From contig JACATO010000987.1 in the NCBI GenBank assembly GCA_018389105.1, positions 124,001 to 188,000 on the forward strand: 64,000 nucleotides of DNA, written 5' to 3'. The stretch comes from Nautilus pompilius (Eukaryota; Mollusca; Cephalopoda; Nautilida; Nautilidae). Position 1 is the first letter of the stretch. Every line of letters begins with the position of its first letter. The notes below the pieces were generated by a model. That model saw nothing but the letters and a program-made list of their open reading frames with translations. It was not told where the DNA came from and did no database searches. Both the position numbers and the translations under genes were made by a program. Positions 1-11,889 of this stretch are shown in pieces.

Positions 1-2676
1 CTGAACTTGCGTTTTATTGACGAATTCCATTCCATCCTCGTCGTTTAATTCAATTTTCTAACCTCCGACGTTTCTAACCCGTCCCGAAATCCATCATCCT
101 GTCTCTGGAAGAAGATATCAGGTCATTTACGTGGTGTTTTCTTGGAAGTCCGTGTCACCTAATTTGCAGACCCGTAGAGTGGCTGAGCTGAAATATTTTT
201 AGACGAGTGTAAGTTTATATGATTACGAAAGTCTTGAAAGGGTTAACGAATATCTACAACCAGTATGTAAACATAATTATCACGTATGGTGTCGTGGTTT
301 TTTGAACCCCGGGCTGAAAGTTTTTGTTAGAAATACACCGTGGATCATAAATGTAGATCCACCACTGAAGTATTTCGTGTAACAGGCATAAATCAACTTA
401 CTGGTGCGTATAGTTACACGTGTGTTATACCTGCCAACTGTTCCGCTTTTCGAACACTTGTCCCATGTCCAGACCTGTTTTGTAAATGTCCCTGTGTGGT
501 GCCATTGAGCAAAACTATTTATAACGCATAAAAAGAATGATAGCCAATATATATGCATTAGCCGCGCATGCTCGGTGAACTTATATATCGCCTTCCGTTT
601 CCTGTTAACACTTTCTTGCCGCTTTGTCTTTCAAAACAACTATTTCTGTTCCATGTTTTAAGTCTTTGTTTCCAATCTGAATAACCTCTAGCCAAGGATT
701 TCTTCTTGATTCGTCGTTTTTCTAGTAAATGCATCCAAAAAATAGCTCTGGCTTTGCAATAAAAGCAGCATTCCTACTTAAATTGGGTTTAATATTTATG
801 TTAAAATGAAAATAGATCAAAGGAAAAAAATGCCTCCATCTTTGAAGTTTCTGAATGTTGGCAAATCTGTTCTATTAGTTACAACTGTTATAAAACTCAA
901 GTACATTATATATAAGCTTTTTTTCGAAGTCTTATCACTCGACCACACCCCCCACCCCTGTTCTTGACGAATTATCTCAACATTACGTCCACCACTGCAA
1001 TCGCCAGCGTCTGTATAAACACTACAATTTGTTCTATAATAATCTCTGATATTTGTTTCGTATTTTTCAATTTAACTTTTTTGTCAGTTTCACGAGCAGT
1101 CTTTGGCTTTTAAATATCCACCAATGCCATCGTTCACATTTTTAGTATTATCCCTGACACCCTGAAGAATCCTTTCCCCGAAGGAGCGACTACTAAAACG
1201 TTCTTAGAATATTTTGCCAAAATCTGCGAAGAGACGGGTCCCCCCCCCAATCTGGTCACTTTAATGTCATCGTTTTTCTTTATTTTTCAAAATTATCACC
1301 CAAGAATCAGAGGCACAAGTAGAGAGAGAGAGAGGGGGGGAAAAAACAAACTTATTTCTATTTGCAATTTTCTTCCCTGTTCCTGTTGGAGAGACGACGC
1401 AAAGAGAATGCATTAGTCGTGAAAGAAATGAACGACTTGTTCCAAGAGGTAATGGAGATCCTTATCATTATTAAGTCCATAAAGAAACGAGACTTTTTAT
1501 CGTGCTCTAGAGAGAACACGTTTGGAGACCCAATTTTGCGATAATCAGAAACGAACTCTATTTTTTGTGGGGAACCATTACAAGGAACAGAGCCTGGTTT
1601 ACAAACACCAGCAGTTGGACGTTCCAGACTTTTATGAACTTATATATAAAACAACTTTTAGCTACACAAATCATCGTCCCCCACAAGATAAACTGGAATA
1701 TAAAGTTTACTCATTATCGCTCCACGCGCTGTATCTATCGAGAAGTGACATCTCTTGGACTCCAACCCAGGAACACGATACCCTAACTGGCAAAACTTGA
1801 ACAGTGCCATCGTCTGATTGGTGTTTTCACAAACCAGTCGGATGAAGCCACGCAATGCCAATTTATAACGCATGGTAGGTAACCAGTCTGGAGCTGTGTA
1901 TCTTTGGGAAAGCCGCATACCTTTAACAAAGCTAGTAGTTCGTGGGGGGGGGGTTTACGATTATAAACCACTTAATAAATCCTATAAGCTTATACAGCCG
2001 ACATTCTTGTGCGTAGCGAAAGTAGTGACAGTGTGAAGTGATATAGTGTAGTTGAAAGTGATTAACTTTGTGCAGATCTTTAAAGAAAGATACGTAATGA
2101 TGAGGGTATCTGATCCCATTAAAGTTAATCGCAGTCGCTGGCTCCACTATCTTATCAACTGCCGTCTCCCATTTCAGACAGATGTTTGACATGATTCCTT
2201 CGAAAGGCCACAACCGTCCTGTTCCGCTCTCCTGTTTTAGAAACAAAGTTCTTACAAAGAAAGAACAGTTCTCCACACACCAGCTGCCGTAACCTTGTCG
2301 CCATCTGATCTTTAGTGGAGAGGATGGGGAGGGCAGCAAAAAAACAACACCCTGGGATTGTGATAACGGAGTCTCCAGAACGGATGGGTGTGTCAGATTT
2401 GTGGAATCCGGCTGATGATGATTCGTTCCACTAGAGTTGCATAAAATGTTAATATAAAGCTGCTGAGCTGAAATCGAACCTCAAAAACCAGCTGATGCTT
2501 TATCACAGGTCTAGTTATCTCCCTTCCGGAAGTTAATGAAATAAGAAATGGTTGTCTTTACATATAACTGATCCGTTTGCTTGTTACTCTTGTTATTTTT
2601 TTTCGTAATTTCCCTCCATACCTTTTTACTGTGAAATGTGCTTGCTTATTTCACCAATTCCTAAATTCGACCACTG

Positions 2677-2680
<4 letters not shown>
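1..2680. other. Intergenic stretch without recognisable genes
   Basis: No reading frame here resembles a known protein and the short open frames look like chance. The sequence has moderate GC, scattered poly-C and poly-G runs (near 1245 and 1945) and a short GA tract near 1321. The minus-strand open frame at 1932-2339 (135 codons) is the longest, but it has no motif I recognise and the opposite strand is similarly patchy. Confidence 0.6.
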
Positions 2681-2774
<94 letters not shown>

Positions 2775-2804
2775 GTCAGTACAGAGAGATAGAGATGAGA
2801 TCAG

Positions 2805-2845
<41 letters not shown>

Positions 2846-3340
2846 AGAGATGACGTTGGTATAGAGAGATATGACGTCAGTACAGAGAGATAGAGAATGA
2901 GATCAGTACAGAGACAGAGAGAGAGAATGACGTCAGTACAGAGAGATAGAGATAGAGATCAGTTCAGAGACAGAGAGAGAGATGACGTCAGTACAGAGAG
3001 ATAGAAATGAGACAGTACAGAGAGAGAGAGAGAGAGAGAGATAGAGAGAGAGAGATGGGATGGAGAGAGAGATGACGTCAGTACAGAGAGATAGAGATAG
3101 ATCAGTACAGAGACAGAGATGACGTTGTATAGAGAGAGATATGACGTCAGTACAGAGAGATAGAGATGAGATCAGTACAGAGAGAGAGAGAGAGATGACG
3201 TCAGTACAGAGAGAGATAGATCAGTACATGAGAGAGAGAGAAGATGGAGAGAGATGGAGATGAGAGAGAGCATGGAGAGAGAGAGAGAGATGGAGAGAAT
3301 GAGATGGAGAGAGAGAGATGACGTCAGTGCAGATAGAGAG
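2681..3340. repeat. GA-rich minisatellite with repeated TGACGTCA boxes
   Basis: A GA microsatellite is interrupted by copies of a longer unit that reads roughly GATGACGTCAGTACAGAGAG, alternating with GAGATCAGTACAGAGA. Perfect TGACGTCA palindromes (the CRE/ATF core) lie at 2872, 2928, 2983, 3073, 3142, 3196 and 3319, spaced mostly 54 to 90 bp apart, with a degenerate copy at 2772. The same unit appears in reverse orientation near 8.6 kb and 15.4-16.8 kb. It is probably an expanded simple-repeat array. Whether the CRE cores are bound by a factor is unknown. Confidence 0.9.
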
Positions 3341-3348
3341 AAGAGAGA

Positions 3349-3387
3349 GAGTGTGGGTGTGTGTGTGTGTGGTGGCGCGCGCGCGCT
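3349..3387. repeat. (GT)n followed by (GC)n microsatellite
   Basis: A GT run passes directly into a GCGCGCGCGC run at the right edge of the GA minisatellite. Alternating purine-pyrimidine tracts of this kind can adopt Z-DNA, which is known for the sequence class and not shown here. Confidence 0.85.
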
Positions 3388-3389
3388 CT

Positions 3390-4482
3390 CTGGCTATCTT
3401 TGATGAATACATAGAACTTATCAGCTGGTATGAATTTGTATGCGAAATGGTTGCTATAGGCGCTGCTATCTCTCAAATGAAACAATAATAGGCCGTGTAG
3501 TTTGTTTCGTTACCTCCGTTTGTCAATATCACCAATGAAGACTTCGTCCCGGACGTTTTCCTCAGACTCGTTTAAGTCGCCTAAGTCATTTATTGTAGAC
3601 ACAGACGGGCAAATTCAGCAGAAAACGGAATTCAGATTTGTAGTGACCAGTAAAACCGGCAGATCGCCGACCTGAGACTGTTTGTGCCCGGTAAACAACA
3701 TTTCCCGTCTTCAACTACGTGAAGCGCGGTTACGTGAAGTGTAGTGAGATTTAAGCCGGCGTCGCATATTTGTGGTGAAGCAGAGTAGCGGCTGCAGCGC
3801 CAGTGAGGAGGTCGTCCAGGGCAGCGCACCTTTACGGGTGCAATAACAGAGGTTTCGAAGGAACCGCGAATACGTTTAAAAAAACCCGATTTCTCCAAAC
3901 GAAAGAAGGCGCCTGGGTACCAGACTGATTTCTGATCGCCGCTATTTTTAGCCGGCTGCGGTTATTTAGATTCCCTGGCGGTAAAATCGCTTCTGACACT
4001 AACCCTGGCACCGCCGTTTGTCCCCCCCCTCCACCAACTCACACAGTTTTATCTCTCGACCTGTTAACAACTCATTAAAATTTAAAATGAACGAACCCTT
4101 TGTCTTGCTCGCGATATTTATTTATACACTTGGACTTCAACCGGAAGAGCTTCCAAGTTCGTGTCCGCCTCCTCACCGAGATCAGAAGGATAATGATTTG
4201 GCATGGATCAAAGTCGGTAAACAGGTGTGAACCGACAGAAGACCGGGGGGGCGGGCTGCTGGCCCTGGATTAGTCAGCGGATCACAAAGGCGCTCTGTCA
4301 ATTTCAGTGTGTGACGTCATCTGAGCGGCACAAAGTTTAGGGTCGAGAGGCGTCGACCATCTTAAGTCACCTGAATTTACCTGCGAGGTCTGCAGTTTTT
4401 CTCGGCTTCGCCTGTTTACAGACCGGTTTCTTTGAAGTCACCGACATCCCAGCGTGCACTTCTCACGGTTCACTTTACGCGA
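3390..4482. other. Intergenic stretch, no gene recognised
   Basis: CpG-containing unique-looking DNA. The open frames at 3632-3898 (minus) and 4018-4230 (plus) have no domain or motif that I recognise and no splice-site context that would support an exon. Confidence 0.55.
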
Positions 4483-4731
4483 AGCTGTGGCTAATATGGA
4501 CGGCAGTGCTTCACTACTCGCATCCCGGGCTCTGGTACACTCTGAACTCGGCTTATCGTCGAAATACAACACAGATCATCTACTGCTGGCCCCTTTGGAC
4601 ATATTAATAGCTATACGCCTAGCTGTGGCTAATATGGACAGCAGTGCTTCACTACTCGCATCCCGACTGACGATCGAAATACAACACAGATTATCTACTG
4701 CTCTGGCCCCTTTGGACATATTAATAGCTAT
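4483..4731. repeat. Imperfect tandem duplication, two copies
   Basis: Copy 1 spans about 4483-4615 and copy 2 about 4621-4731. Both begin AGCTGTGGCTAATATGGAC, both contain GCAGTGCTTCACTACTCGCA, and both end CCCCTTTGGACATATTAATA followed by GCTATA. Copy 2 lacks about 25 bases from the middle of copy 1. The frame is not kept between copies inside the block, so this is best read as duplicated non-coding DNA. The high identity suggests a recent event. Confidence 0.9.
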
Positions 4732-4744
4732 AATATGTCGCTGA

Positions 4745-7700
4745 TTATAATTATAAATTATACTTACACATCGGGCTGCTGAACTGCCGCTTTATGCTGG
4801 CATGTTGTAATTAGTCCCGGCCAGTGTACCAAGCTACCCGGGGGGAGAGAGGGCGCACGCATGCGCGTCGTCTGTGTTATCGGAACTGATCAGCCAGCAG
4901 TCGGAATTGGCGACCAGTCACTCGGTGCAACAATCAGAAGATACGAGCCTGTATCTACACCGCCAGTTATTGCACTGTGACGATAACAAGAACCTGTTCG
5001 TGTGACCGAGGTGCGTCGACACCAGTCAAGCCGGGTAATTTAAATTTAAAGAATAAAACTGAAAATACACGCGAACCTCGATCTCCAGAGACTCGACGGA
5101 CAGTCGCAGTCAAAACCCTCGTCCGAACAAAGATATGGTGGACATTTCCAGTGTTAATGGGGACCATCAGAACCGATCCTAAAAGAGATGGATACACCAG
5201 GGATAACTGATGCTATGCGCTACGATAGAAGAGAATTATCAGCATTCAGCGACTGGTTTGTTGCTTATTGCTGAGATGTGACAACCCACACGTGCGCCGG
5301 GATCCTTTACCCGCGTGAAAATCGGATAAATCCTAAGCTAATGAAGAAAAAAAAAAACTAATTAAATGTAACACAGAGAGATGAGCTGGATTTTAAGAGA
5401 TTACCGTTAACCACACTTAATCTCACTGGGAATTGTCATGAGATTGTTTTGCAGGATAGGAAGAGCAAGATAAAAGATTTGTTTTTCTAGGTGCTTTTAC
5501 CTGGATATTTGGGGCGGGTGATAGCCCCCCTCCCCCCCACACACACACACACATCGGCGCTGATTCGTGTGTATTCGTCGCCTTCGTTTTGTTTGCGAAG
5601 GATGATTAATTGGCAAGAAGCCGGCTCTCCACCACAGGTGGGTTTTACCGAGAGGTTGTATTTGTTGGCCTTCGTTTAACGTGATTAGCAGCCGACGTGC
5701 GAACCTGTCCCGTAAACAGGCCGACTGCCGTCGCTCCGTTGGTGGACAGTCTGTTCTCCTCTCTCTCTCCCCCCGACCGAAATATCCAGAGATCAGATTA
5801 CTGGCGATGCTCGGAGAGGAAGGAACCCGGCCGTACCTCTCGGCCTAACTGGGTGGCAAAAGAAAGTGGGCTGGGCGAACCTTAGTACTCAGTAAGACGC
5901 ATGTTGTCTACTCGTTCTCGAAGAAACCGGCCGCAAAAGATGCGAGAGAAATTCTAACTTTAAACGCTTCTGCCATCTTCGATGATATTCCTCAACGATA
6001 ACTGAGGAAAATGACAGCTGTCCACGTGGGTCACGTGCATCCCGATCGTGGGCGCCCGCAAGGGTGGAAGCTACACCCTGAAAGTTGATGGTGGCATTAT
6101 TTTCTGCCCTATTCACCGCGCTCACCGGTGAGCGGTGAATCGGACAGAAGAAAAACAACAGAGAGTCTGACCGCGCCCGGCCGAAGGTGAACCGGTCACA
6201 GGCCGCGAGGAGAGTAGCGATATAGGAAAATACAATGTGAGGCGCTAGCAGAGGGCGCGCGTATAGATAGCCCCACCCTGTAATTTATTCTTCGGGAGCC
6301 CATGATTCCTGACAATTAACCCTTTGAGTGGGGGGGGGTTGGCTAACCTACATTTAGGAGATTACTCTGTCGGGATTAAAATCCACTCCAAGTAAATATA
6401 CGGATGTAAAGGGGTTAAAAACCCGGGTACTGTCCAAGACGGTTACATTCATCCCCAGCTGTATTCGACACTGCCGCTGTCTAACTGTCTAGGCCAGTTC
6501 GAATCCCCCCCCCCGGGTGTGGTGTGCCTCCGTGGCATGGCGGCTTCTCTCTCTCTATTCGCCGGCGGGGTTCCTCCCACCCCGGGAACTTTCGCTGGTG
6601 GCCCACCATTGCTACCCAATCAGTAAGCACGTGGTCCCTAATTTCGTAACCGGAACGAGGGTGTCGTCAACCGATATAACCGCGGGAGCGTAAGGTGACG
6701 ACGGATATCATCTCTACACAAGATTATCTGCAGACCTGTGTGTGGACCTAGAACTTCTTTAAGTGACCAAAAAGACTGGACGATTAATAGAAGTACACTG
6801 GGCTCTGGATGCAGAGGTGGGTTATTAAAAGAGGGTGTTCCAGCAGATTTAAACCCAAACGCGATATGAGAGTGGAACAATGTTTAAGACTCGGCAGATG
6901 TTTGTAAAAAAAAGCCACTCCAGCCATGAACTGCTGTCAAGGTTCGCCAAAAGTGTTTCCGGTTCAGATCCCGTCCCATGTTGTTGGCTGGTGTCCAATC
7001 ATCACAAACGGCAGCTCGGAACTTCTACGGACCCGAAATTTTCTACTAGCTAAAGACCCGCGCGCCTATCTCGTTATCCATCCTTTGATATGTTTCTATT
7101 CTGAAAGAGAAAACGCAGCCGTACTGATAATAGAGAGGATGCGGGCGGGCAAGCACCGGATAACTGGCAGGAAACAATGGAAGTGGAGGGTTAGGGTTTT
7201 GTCAGCGTCGCCGAGTGAGAAACATCGGTCGGTTATCACTTGATGAGGCCGCCGCGGGAAGAATTCCGCAAACTGACAGAGCGGAGATTCATCCATTCAT
7301 TCGGCTCGCAAGATCAACCCGTTCAAAAACTTGCATTTGTGTTCACTGTTCACCGGTTTTCTCAAGCCCAGTCACGTGCTCGGCAGGGTCACGTGCTTCG
7401 TTCTTCCTTCTTCTGCTGGACGAGGCGAACCTTTGACATAATAAAAACTCGGGAACTGTTGTTATCTTCCTCATCTTGTAAAAAGGTTTATTGCGCGGGC
7501 AGAGTTTGTTTTCTTCCCCTTTCCCCCCTCTCTCTGCTGTTTTAGGAAGGTGCCACGATTGACTGGGGGATGCCGTGTTCGCGCAGCGTCAGGTCCGACC
7601 GGCCAATTCCAAGAAACTATGGGAAATCTATCAGGTTCGTGGTCTTTGTCCCACGTGACCTCTCCCCAAGCATCTCGGCACCGACCGGAACAGCCCCCCA

Positions 7701-8580
7701 CGTCTAGTTAGCCATCCCCGAGAGCAGCAGTTGCTGGTTGGTTGGGGGGGTAGTGACTAATGTGAAAGGCAGACTGGAAGTAACGATGTAGATCTGGGTT
7801 GTCATGGATTCCGACACATGAAATCCGAGTGCTTTACCTGGTTTATACGATACTTTCGGGAATACAGTGCTATTGTAATTCGATAACGAAGACCTTTTTG
7901 GCAAATGCTGAACAAGAATGTGTTTGTATACAAACCTATAGAATAGAAAACAAACCCGTGTATCAGAGCTATTTTCATCGGACGTATCTGTAAGTTGTAA
8001 TTTGTTATTCCCCGTTAAGGGGTCTGGCTACCTACAGGCGAAATTCTGCGCCGACGTAAACAGAGACACGGCTTTCGCTATTATCAGCCCCTCCCACGTG
8101 CAGTTTTACCGAGTTCGTGTTCGAATTCTGGCCTCTCGTATCAAAACGATTCGCCCTACACGAGTCACGGAAAGGATGTCAGTCAGCTTCACTCCGGCTA
8201 CATCATCGCATCCAGGAGTGATTGCAGGTAAAACCACGCCTTCGGCTACATGCACAAACTAATGTCTGCTAGCCAAAATGTAAATGTAAAAGATTAAACC
8301 GACTTGTTCCAAGATCGCTATTTACAAGTTCCATCTGGCATCAGTGTCGCCTTCATTACGTACTCGTGTTCTCACGGCGTGTTGCGACTTGCCGTGGAAT
8401 CATCCGGGTAGAACTTCGTCTGCCAGCTCTTCTGGCAAAAATGAGGTGCAATTTTAATTTGCAGAAAAAATGGATAAATGGATAAATAACACGACAAAAT
8501 GTCAAAAAGCTTCAGCTCTCCCTGGGTTGCATACAGAAAGTAGAGCCCCTGGCATTCCTTTTCACCTTATGACGAGTATC
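4745..8580. other. Intergenic stretch, simple repeats and SINE-like copy only
   Basis: No gene was recognised. The stretch contains an (AC)n tract at about 5537-5553 next to a G/C-rich module, several G or C homopolymers and a SINE-like copy at about 6465-6640. Open frames on both strands (for example 6926-7243 and 7240-7545) show no known domain. Confidence 0.55.
6465..6640 (+). repeat. Possible tRNA-derived SINE copy
   Basis: A pol III box B-like GCCAGTTCGAATCCC near 6492 is followed about 45 bases later by GTGGCATGGCGGCTTCTCTC. The second block corresponds to the CATGGTTTCTTC core found in the better SINE copies of this window (28.3, 35.4 and 36.0 kb). The box A half is poor, so the call is tentative. 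Confidence 0.4.
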
Positions 8581-8584
8581 TGCC

Positions 8585-8755
8585 TAAATCTCTCTCCGCT
8601 CTCTCTCTCATCTCTCGCTCTCATCTCTCTCTACCATCTCTCTCTCTCTCCATCTTTCTCTGTCTGTACTGACTTCATCTCTCTCTCTCTCCACTCTCTC
8701 TGTAACTGACTTCATCTCTCCCCCCCCCATCCTCTCTCTCTCTCTCTCTCTCATC
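8585..8755. repeat. CT-rich repeat related to the 2.7-kb GA minisatellite
   Basis: A CTCTCT tract contains two copies of a block reading about TGTACTGACTTCATCTCTC (near 8664 and 8701). Its reverse complement matches the GATGACGTCAGTACAGAGAG unit at 2.7-3.3 kb, with one change in the palindrome. Confidence 0.8.
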
Positions 8756-8839
8756 AGATGTTCTACACTAAGCGTTTCTTATGTTATCTGATTCCGACTG
8801 CGCCACGGGCCTGAGCTGGCTGACGCGCTGAATATTTCG

Positions 8840-9015
8840 CAGATGCCCAGGTGGCGCGGCGGGTTAAGGCGTTGGTATAAATAAACTTAACAGCCAGCAG
8901 ACTCGAGATCGCCCAAACCCAGCCACCCTCCAGTCGCTGTTAGTAGCGCACCATCGATGTCTTACCCTACGTCAAGGACGAGATGTTCCTGCTAGCCATG
9001 GCTTCTTAACATATG
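8840..9015 (+). repeat. tRNA-derived SINE-like copy
   Basis: A box A-like GGTGGCGCGGCGGGTTAAGG starts near 8850 and a box B-like GACTCGAGATCGCCC lies about 50 bases downstream near 8900, the spacing of a tRNA-type pol III promoter. About 80 bases later comes GCCATGGCTTCTT, the core shared with other SINE-like copies here. This copy is in the CpG-rich half and keeps its CpGs. Confidence 0.55.
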
Positions 9016-9019
9016 GACT

Positions 9020-11590
9020 TCTGTTTACGGGATGGTTTCCACGCTACGGACTGAATCATGTTCAAGGCTGGGTCTGCCGATATGTGGGCGTGGATATTCT
9101 TCTTGGCAAAGGGCGTTCATACCACTCGCAGTAGTAATACAGAGTGATTTCTTCCAGATAATAAAATTTAGAGTTTCGGTCGGTAGGATTGCTTTATATC
9201 AGGGCTCAGATTAATGAGGTTCACAAAGGGGGAGAATGGCGAGTGTGAAGTTGCCCGGCCGGGTTCGGCCGCCGACAAAATAATCGCAGGAGCTCTTCTG
9301 ACCGGAGGTGGCGGGTGTCGGCCGAAAAGACACGGACACCTGTTCAAATTATACTTGCTGGGGGGGGTGGTGGGATGATGAATGATTTAGTTTTCTAGCC
9401 GGTTCGCCGCCGGCAGTTTATCCGGCCCAGGGTTTGGTCTGGTTTCTTGCAAGTCGGTCGGCGGTCGGCGGTTCTGTTTTTACGGACAGCCGAAGACGGA
9501 AGTTCGCCAGCGCCCCGTTCGGTGGTGGGGGGAGGGAGAGCGGGGAGACAACTAAACCGTCTTCGCCTTAACTGCAGGCGCGGGTGGAAACAGACCTTCA
9601 CAGGGAGGAGGAGGAGGAGGGCTCCCCCCCCCCCACAGTCGGACGGAAAATCGCCTTTAAAGATGACTGTCTGCGACGAGCGGCTGGGATGAGAAAAATA
9701 CCCCAAGACTTCTAAAGATGGCGTGTGCTCTTTGGAAAGGGTTAAAGGGCGGAATCAGCTTCGACTGCAGAATGCTTCGTTGGTGGGGAACCGGCGATAA
9801 TCGGGGCCTTTAGACTTTACTGCACACAGATCCATCCACGGGAAAAGGTGCGAGTAACGAGCCTTTCGGGCCCCTGGAACGATGTTATCAGGTGTCCTTT
9901 CACGTACATTATTATTATTATTATTATTGTTGTTGTCGTTGCTGGAGAATTGCAATGTTTCGTATCTTCGCGGGGGGGGGGGCTCAGTCTGAAAAGTGCT
10001 CGCGGATTGATTGTTGTGAACTAAATAAATAATCCAGGGTGTAAACACACACAGAAGGGAGGCGGTCCCACAATGTGTAGATTGCTGTAATGTACACGCC
10101 TCGGCAGTAGTTTTCGGCTTGGAAGCTGAGTCGGGAATCTGCATCTTCCGATACATGGCATCGTGGCCTTTTCGTGCTGTAATACGTTCGTCTGATACGA
10201 GAAACGGGGTTTTTACATCACGACGGTCGTTCCGGCCCCAAATGGAATTTATTGCTACAGATGTTAATGTTATAACCAATAGTACTAACAGGAAGTGGGC
10301 GAGCAGAATGTAACTCGGGCCGGGTCAGCAACAAAAGACACGAGTAACCCAGGAGAGCTCTCGGTTTCATTATCGGAAGCACCCGATTTAACCCTTCCGC
10401 CCCAGCAAGTCGCTCTATAAGACCAAGTTTGTTTAGATAAATAACGAGCTGAAGAGAGACACACGAATTAATTAAGCTTGCCTAGTCTTGTTCTAGTTAT
10501 TCTCCCCCCCCCCCCTGCACGTTAATTAAGTTCAGGTGAAGGCCCCACAGGTCGCCAACGCACCTGTTCACTCGACGGACCCGCGAGGTTCCGCAGCCCC
10601 CTTGGCTCGCGGCTACGAATCGGGGGGAGACGCCTGACCGCGGTGACCCTGACTGACGACACACCCGAATAAACCGTCCTGGGAGTGCTATTCGCTTACC
10701 TGTCTCTTTGCGCACCTGTTGCTGGACCAAAAAGAAAGTGCGCGACGAACCTAATAAGCTCCACTCATTTCTGTGGCGGGTGCAGTGTCCTGGCCAACAA
10801 TGGCAGTGGGTTGTTTGTGCGCTTACATATGAGGCCGCGGGGGGGCGCTATAAATAGGTACCCGCTAAAAATGCTGTAGAACCACATCGCGCGGTTACCA
10901 GGAAAACGCGGATCCGAGGCGGGCGGAGCCGCAGTGAGAGGCAGGCACCGATTTCCTTCACCCACTCTAGCAGCCCCGTGACGAGTTAGCGGGGGACTCC
11001 GGCAGACCCCCACCCCACCAACACAACACACACACACACACACCACAACCGGTGGAAGAAGCTTCTCCCATAGAAAATTCACGTTTTTTTTAATATTTAG
11101 TTCTCGTGTCGTGGATGCGACAACCGACGGTTACAGACGAAAATCGGTGAGGAGGTAGGGCCGCCCACGACTCGTCTGCTACCGGGTTGGTTGGTGGTGT
11201 GATCGACGGCAGATAGATGCGGACCCCTCCCCCCTCGGCCTGACGGGGACGGGCGCTGTACTACGCCGCCAAAGGGTTAAACAAATGCGCATTTCCAAAC
11301 TTGCTTTTCAATTCATAACGGGACCGCGTGCCTACTTAACTACCCAAGTTCTCAGGCTCCGCACGAGGTCCAGAGCGGGTATCGGGTTCGGGGAGAGATA
11401 TGCGAAAGTTTAGTCTCAGTCTCCCGATGGAAACCAAGTTTAGGAATTAGATGACAGCGCGCGGATCTACAAATCCAGCAGCCAGGCGAGAGGATTCTCG
11501 CTTCGGTTCCCTTTAGAACAAACAGAAAACACGGTACACGACTGGCGCAAGTCTCGTGTTTCGTCCCCTTTGTTTACATACGCTACTCCA
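9020..11590. other. GC-rich intergenic stretch, no gene recognised
   Basis: The stretch includes an ATT/GTT trinucleotide run (about 9906-9940), several poly-G/C runs, a consensus TATA box without a gene after it (10849-10856) and an (AC)n tract (about 11028-11043). The longest open frame (9755-10279, minus, 174 codons) includes translated poly-Asn from the trinucleotide run and has no recognisable domain. Confidence 0.55.
10849..10856 (+). promoter_or_regulatory. Consensus TATA box (TATAAATA), target unknown
   Basis: TATAAATA lies in a very GC-rich setting (GGGGGCGC directly upstream, GGTACCCGC directly downstream), which is how a metazoan core promoter can look. No coding sequence that I recognise follows within several kilobases on the plus strand, so it may drive a non-coding or unrecognised transcript, or be a chance match. 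Confidence 0.25.
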
Positions 11591-11599
11591 CAGTTCCAC

Positions 11600-11885
11600 C
11601 AACCCACCGCTCTCTCTCTCCTCTCCATCTCCCTCTTCCGCCATCTCTCGCTCTCCTCCATCTCTATCTCTCTCTCACTCTCTGCCTCTCCATCTCTCTC
11701 TCCCTCTCCCTCCATCTCATCCATCTCTCTCCCTCTCCTCTCTCTCTCCATCTTCCACCTCTCCCTCTCCCTCCATCTCTCTCTCTCTCTCCTCTCCCTT
11801 AATCTCTCTCTCTCTTCCTCATCTCTCTCTCTCTCTCCCTCCATCTCTCTCCATCTTCACCTCTCTCTCTCTCCCTCTCTCCATT
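11600..11885. repeat. CT/CCAT-rich low-complexity tract
   Basis: About 285 bases of CTCTCT interrupted by CCATCT. All reading frames through it are open only because the repeat lacks stops, which produces Ser/Leu/Pro-rich frames on one strand and Arg/Glu-rich frames on the other. Confidence 0.9.
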
Positions 11886-11889
11886 TAAG

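Noticed and set aside
1932-2339. 135-codon minus-strand open frame
   Set aside because: No domain, membrane segment pattern or motif convincing enough, and it lies in unannotated intergenic DNA near a repeat.
2681-3340. CRISPR-like array
   Set aside because: The spacing of the repeated unit is irregular, the intervening DNA is itself GA repeat, and the genome is eukaryotic.
4454-4744. 96-codon frame across the tandem duplication
   Set aside because: The two repeats fall into different frames in their middle part, so the frame is not conserved between copies.
6490-6510. A functional tRNA gene (TTCGAATCC box B)
   Set aside because: No cloverleaf could be built; the box A half is missing and the context is SINE-like.
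9755-10279. 174-codon minus-strand open frame
   Set aside because: It includes a poly-Asn run from a trinucleotide repeat and matches nothing I know; no splice or start context supports it.
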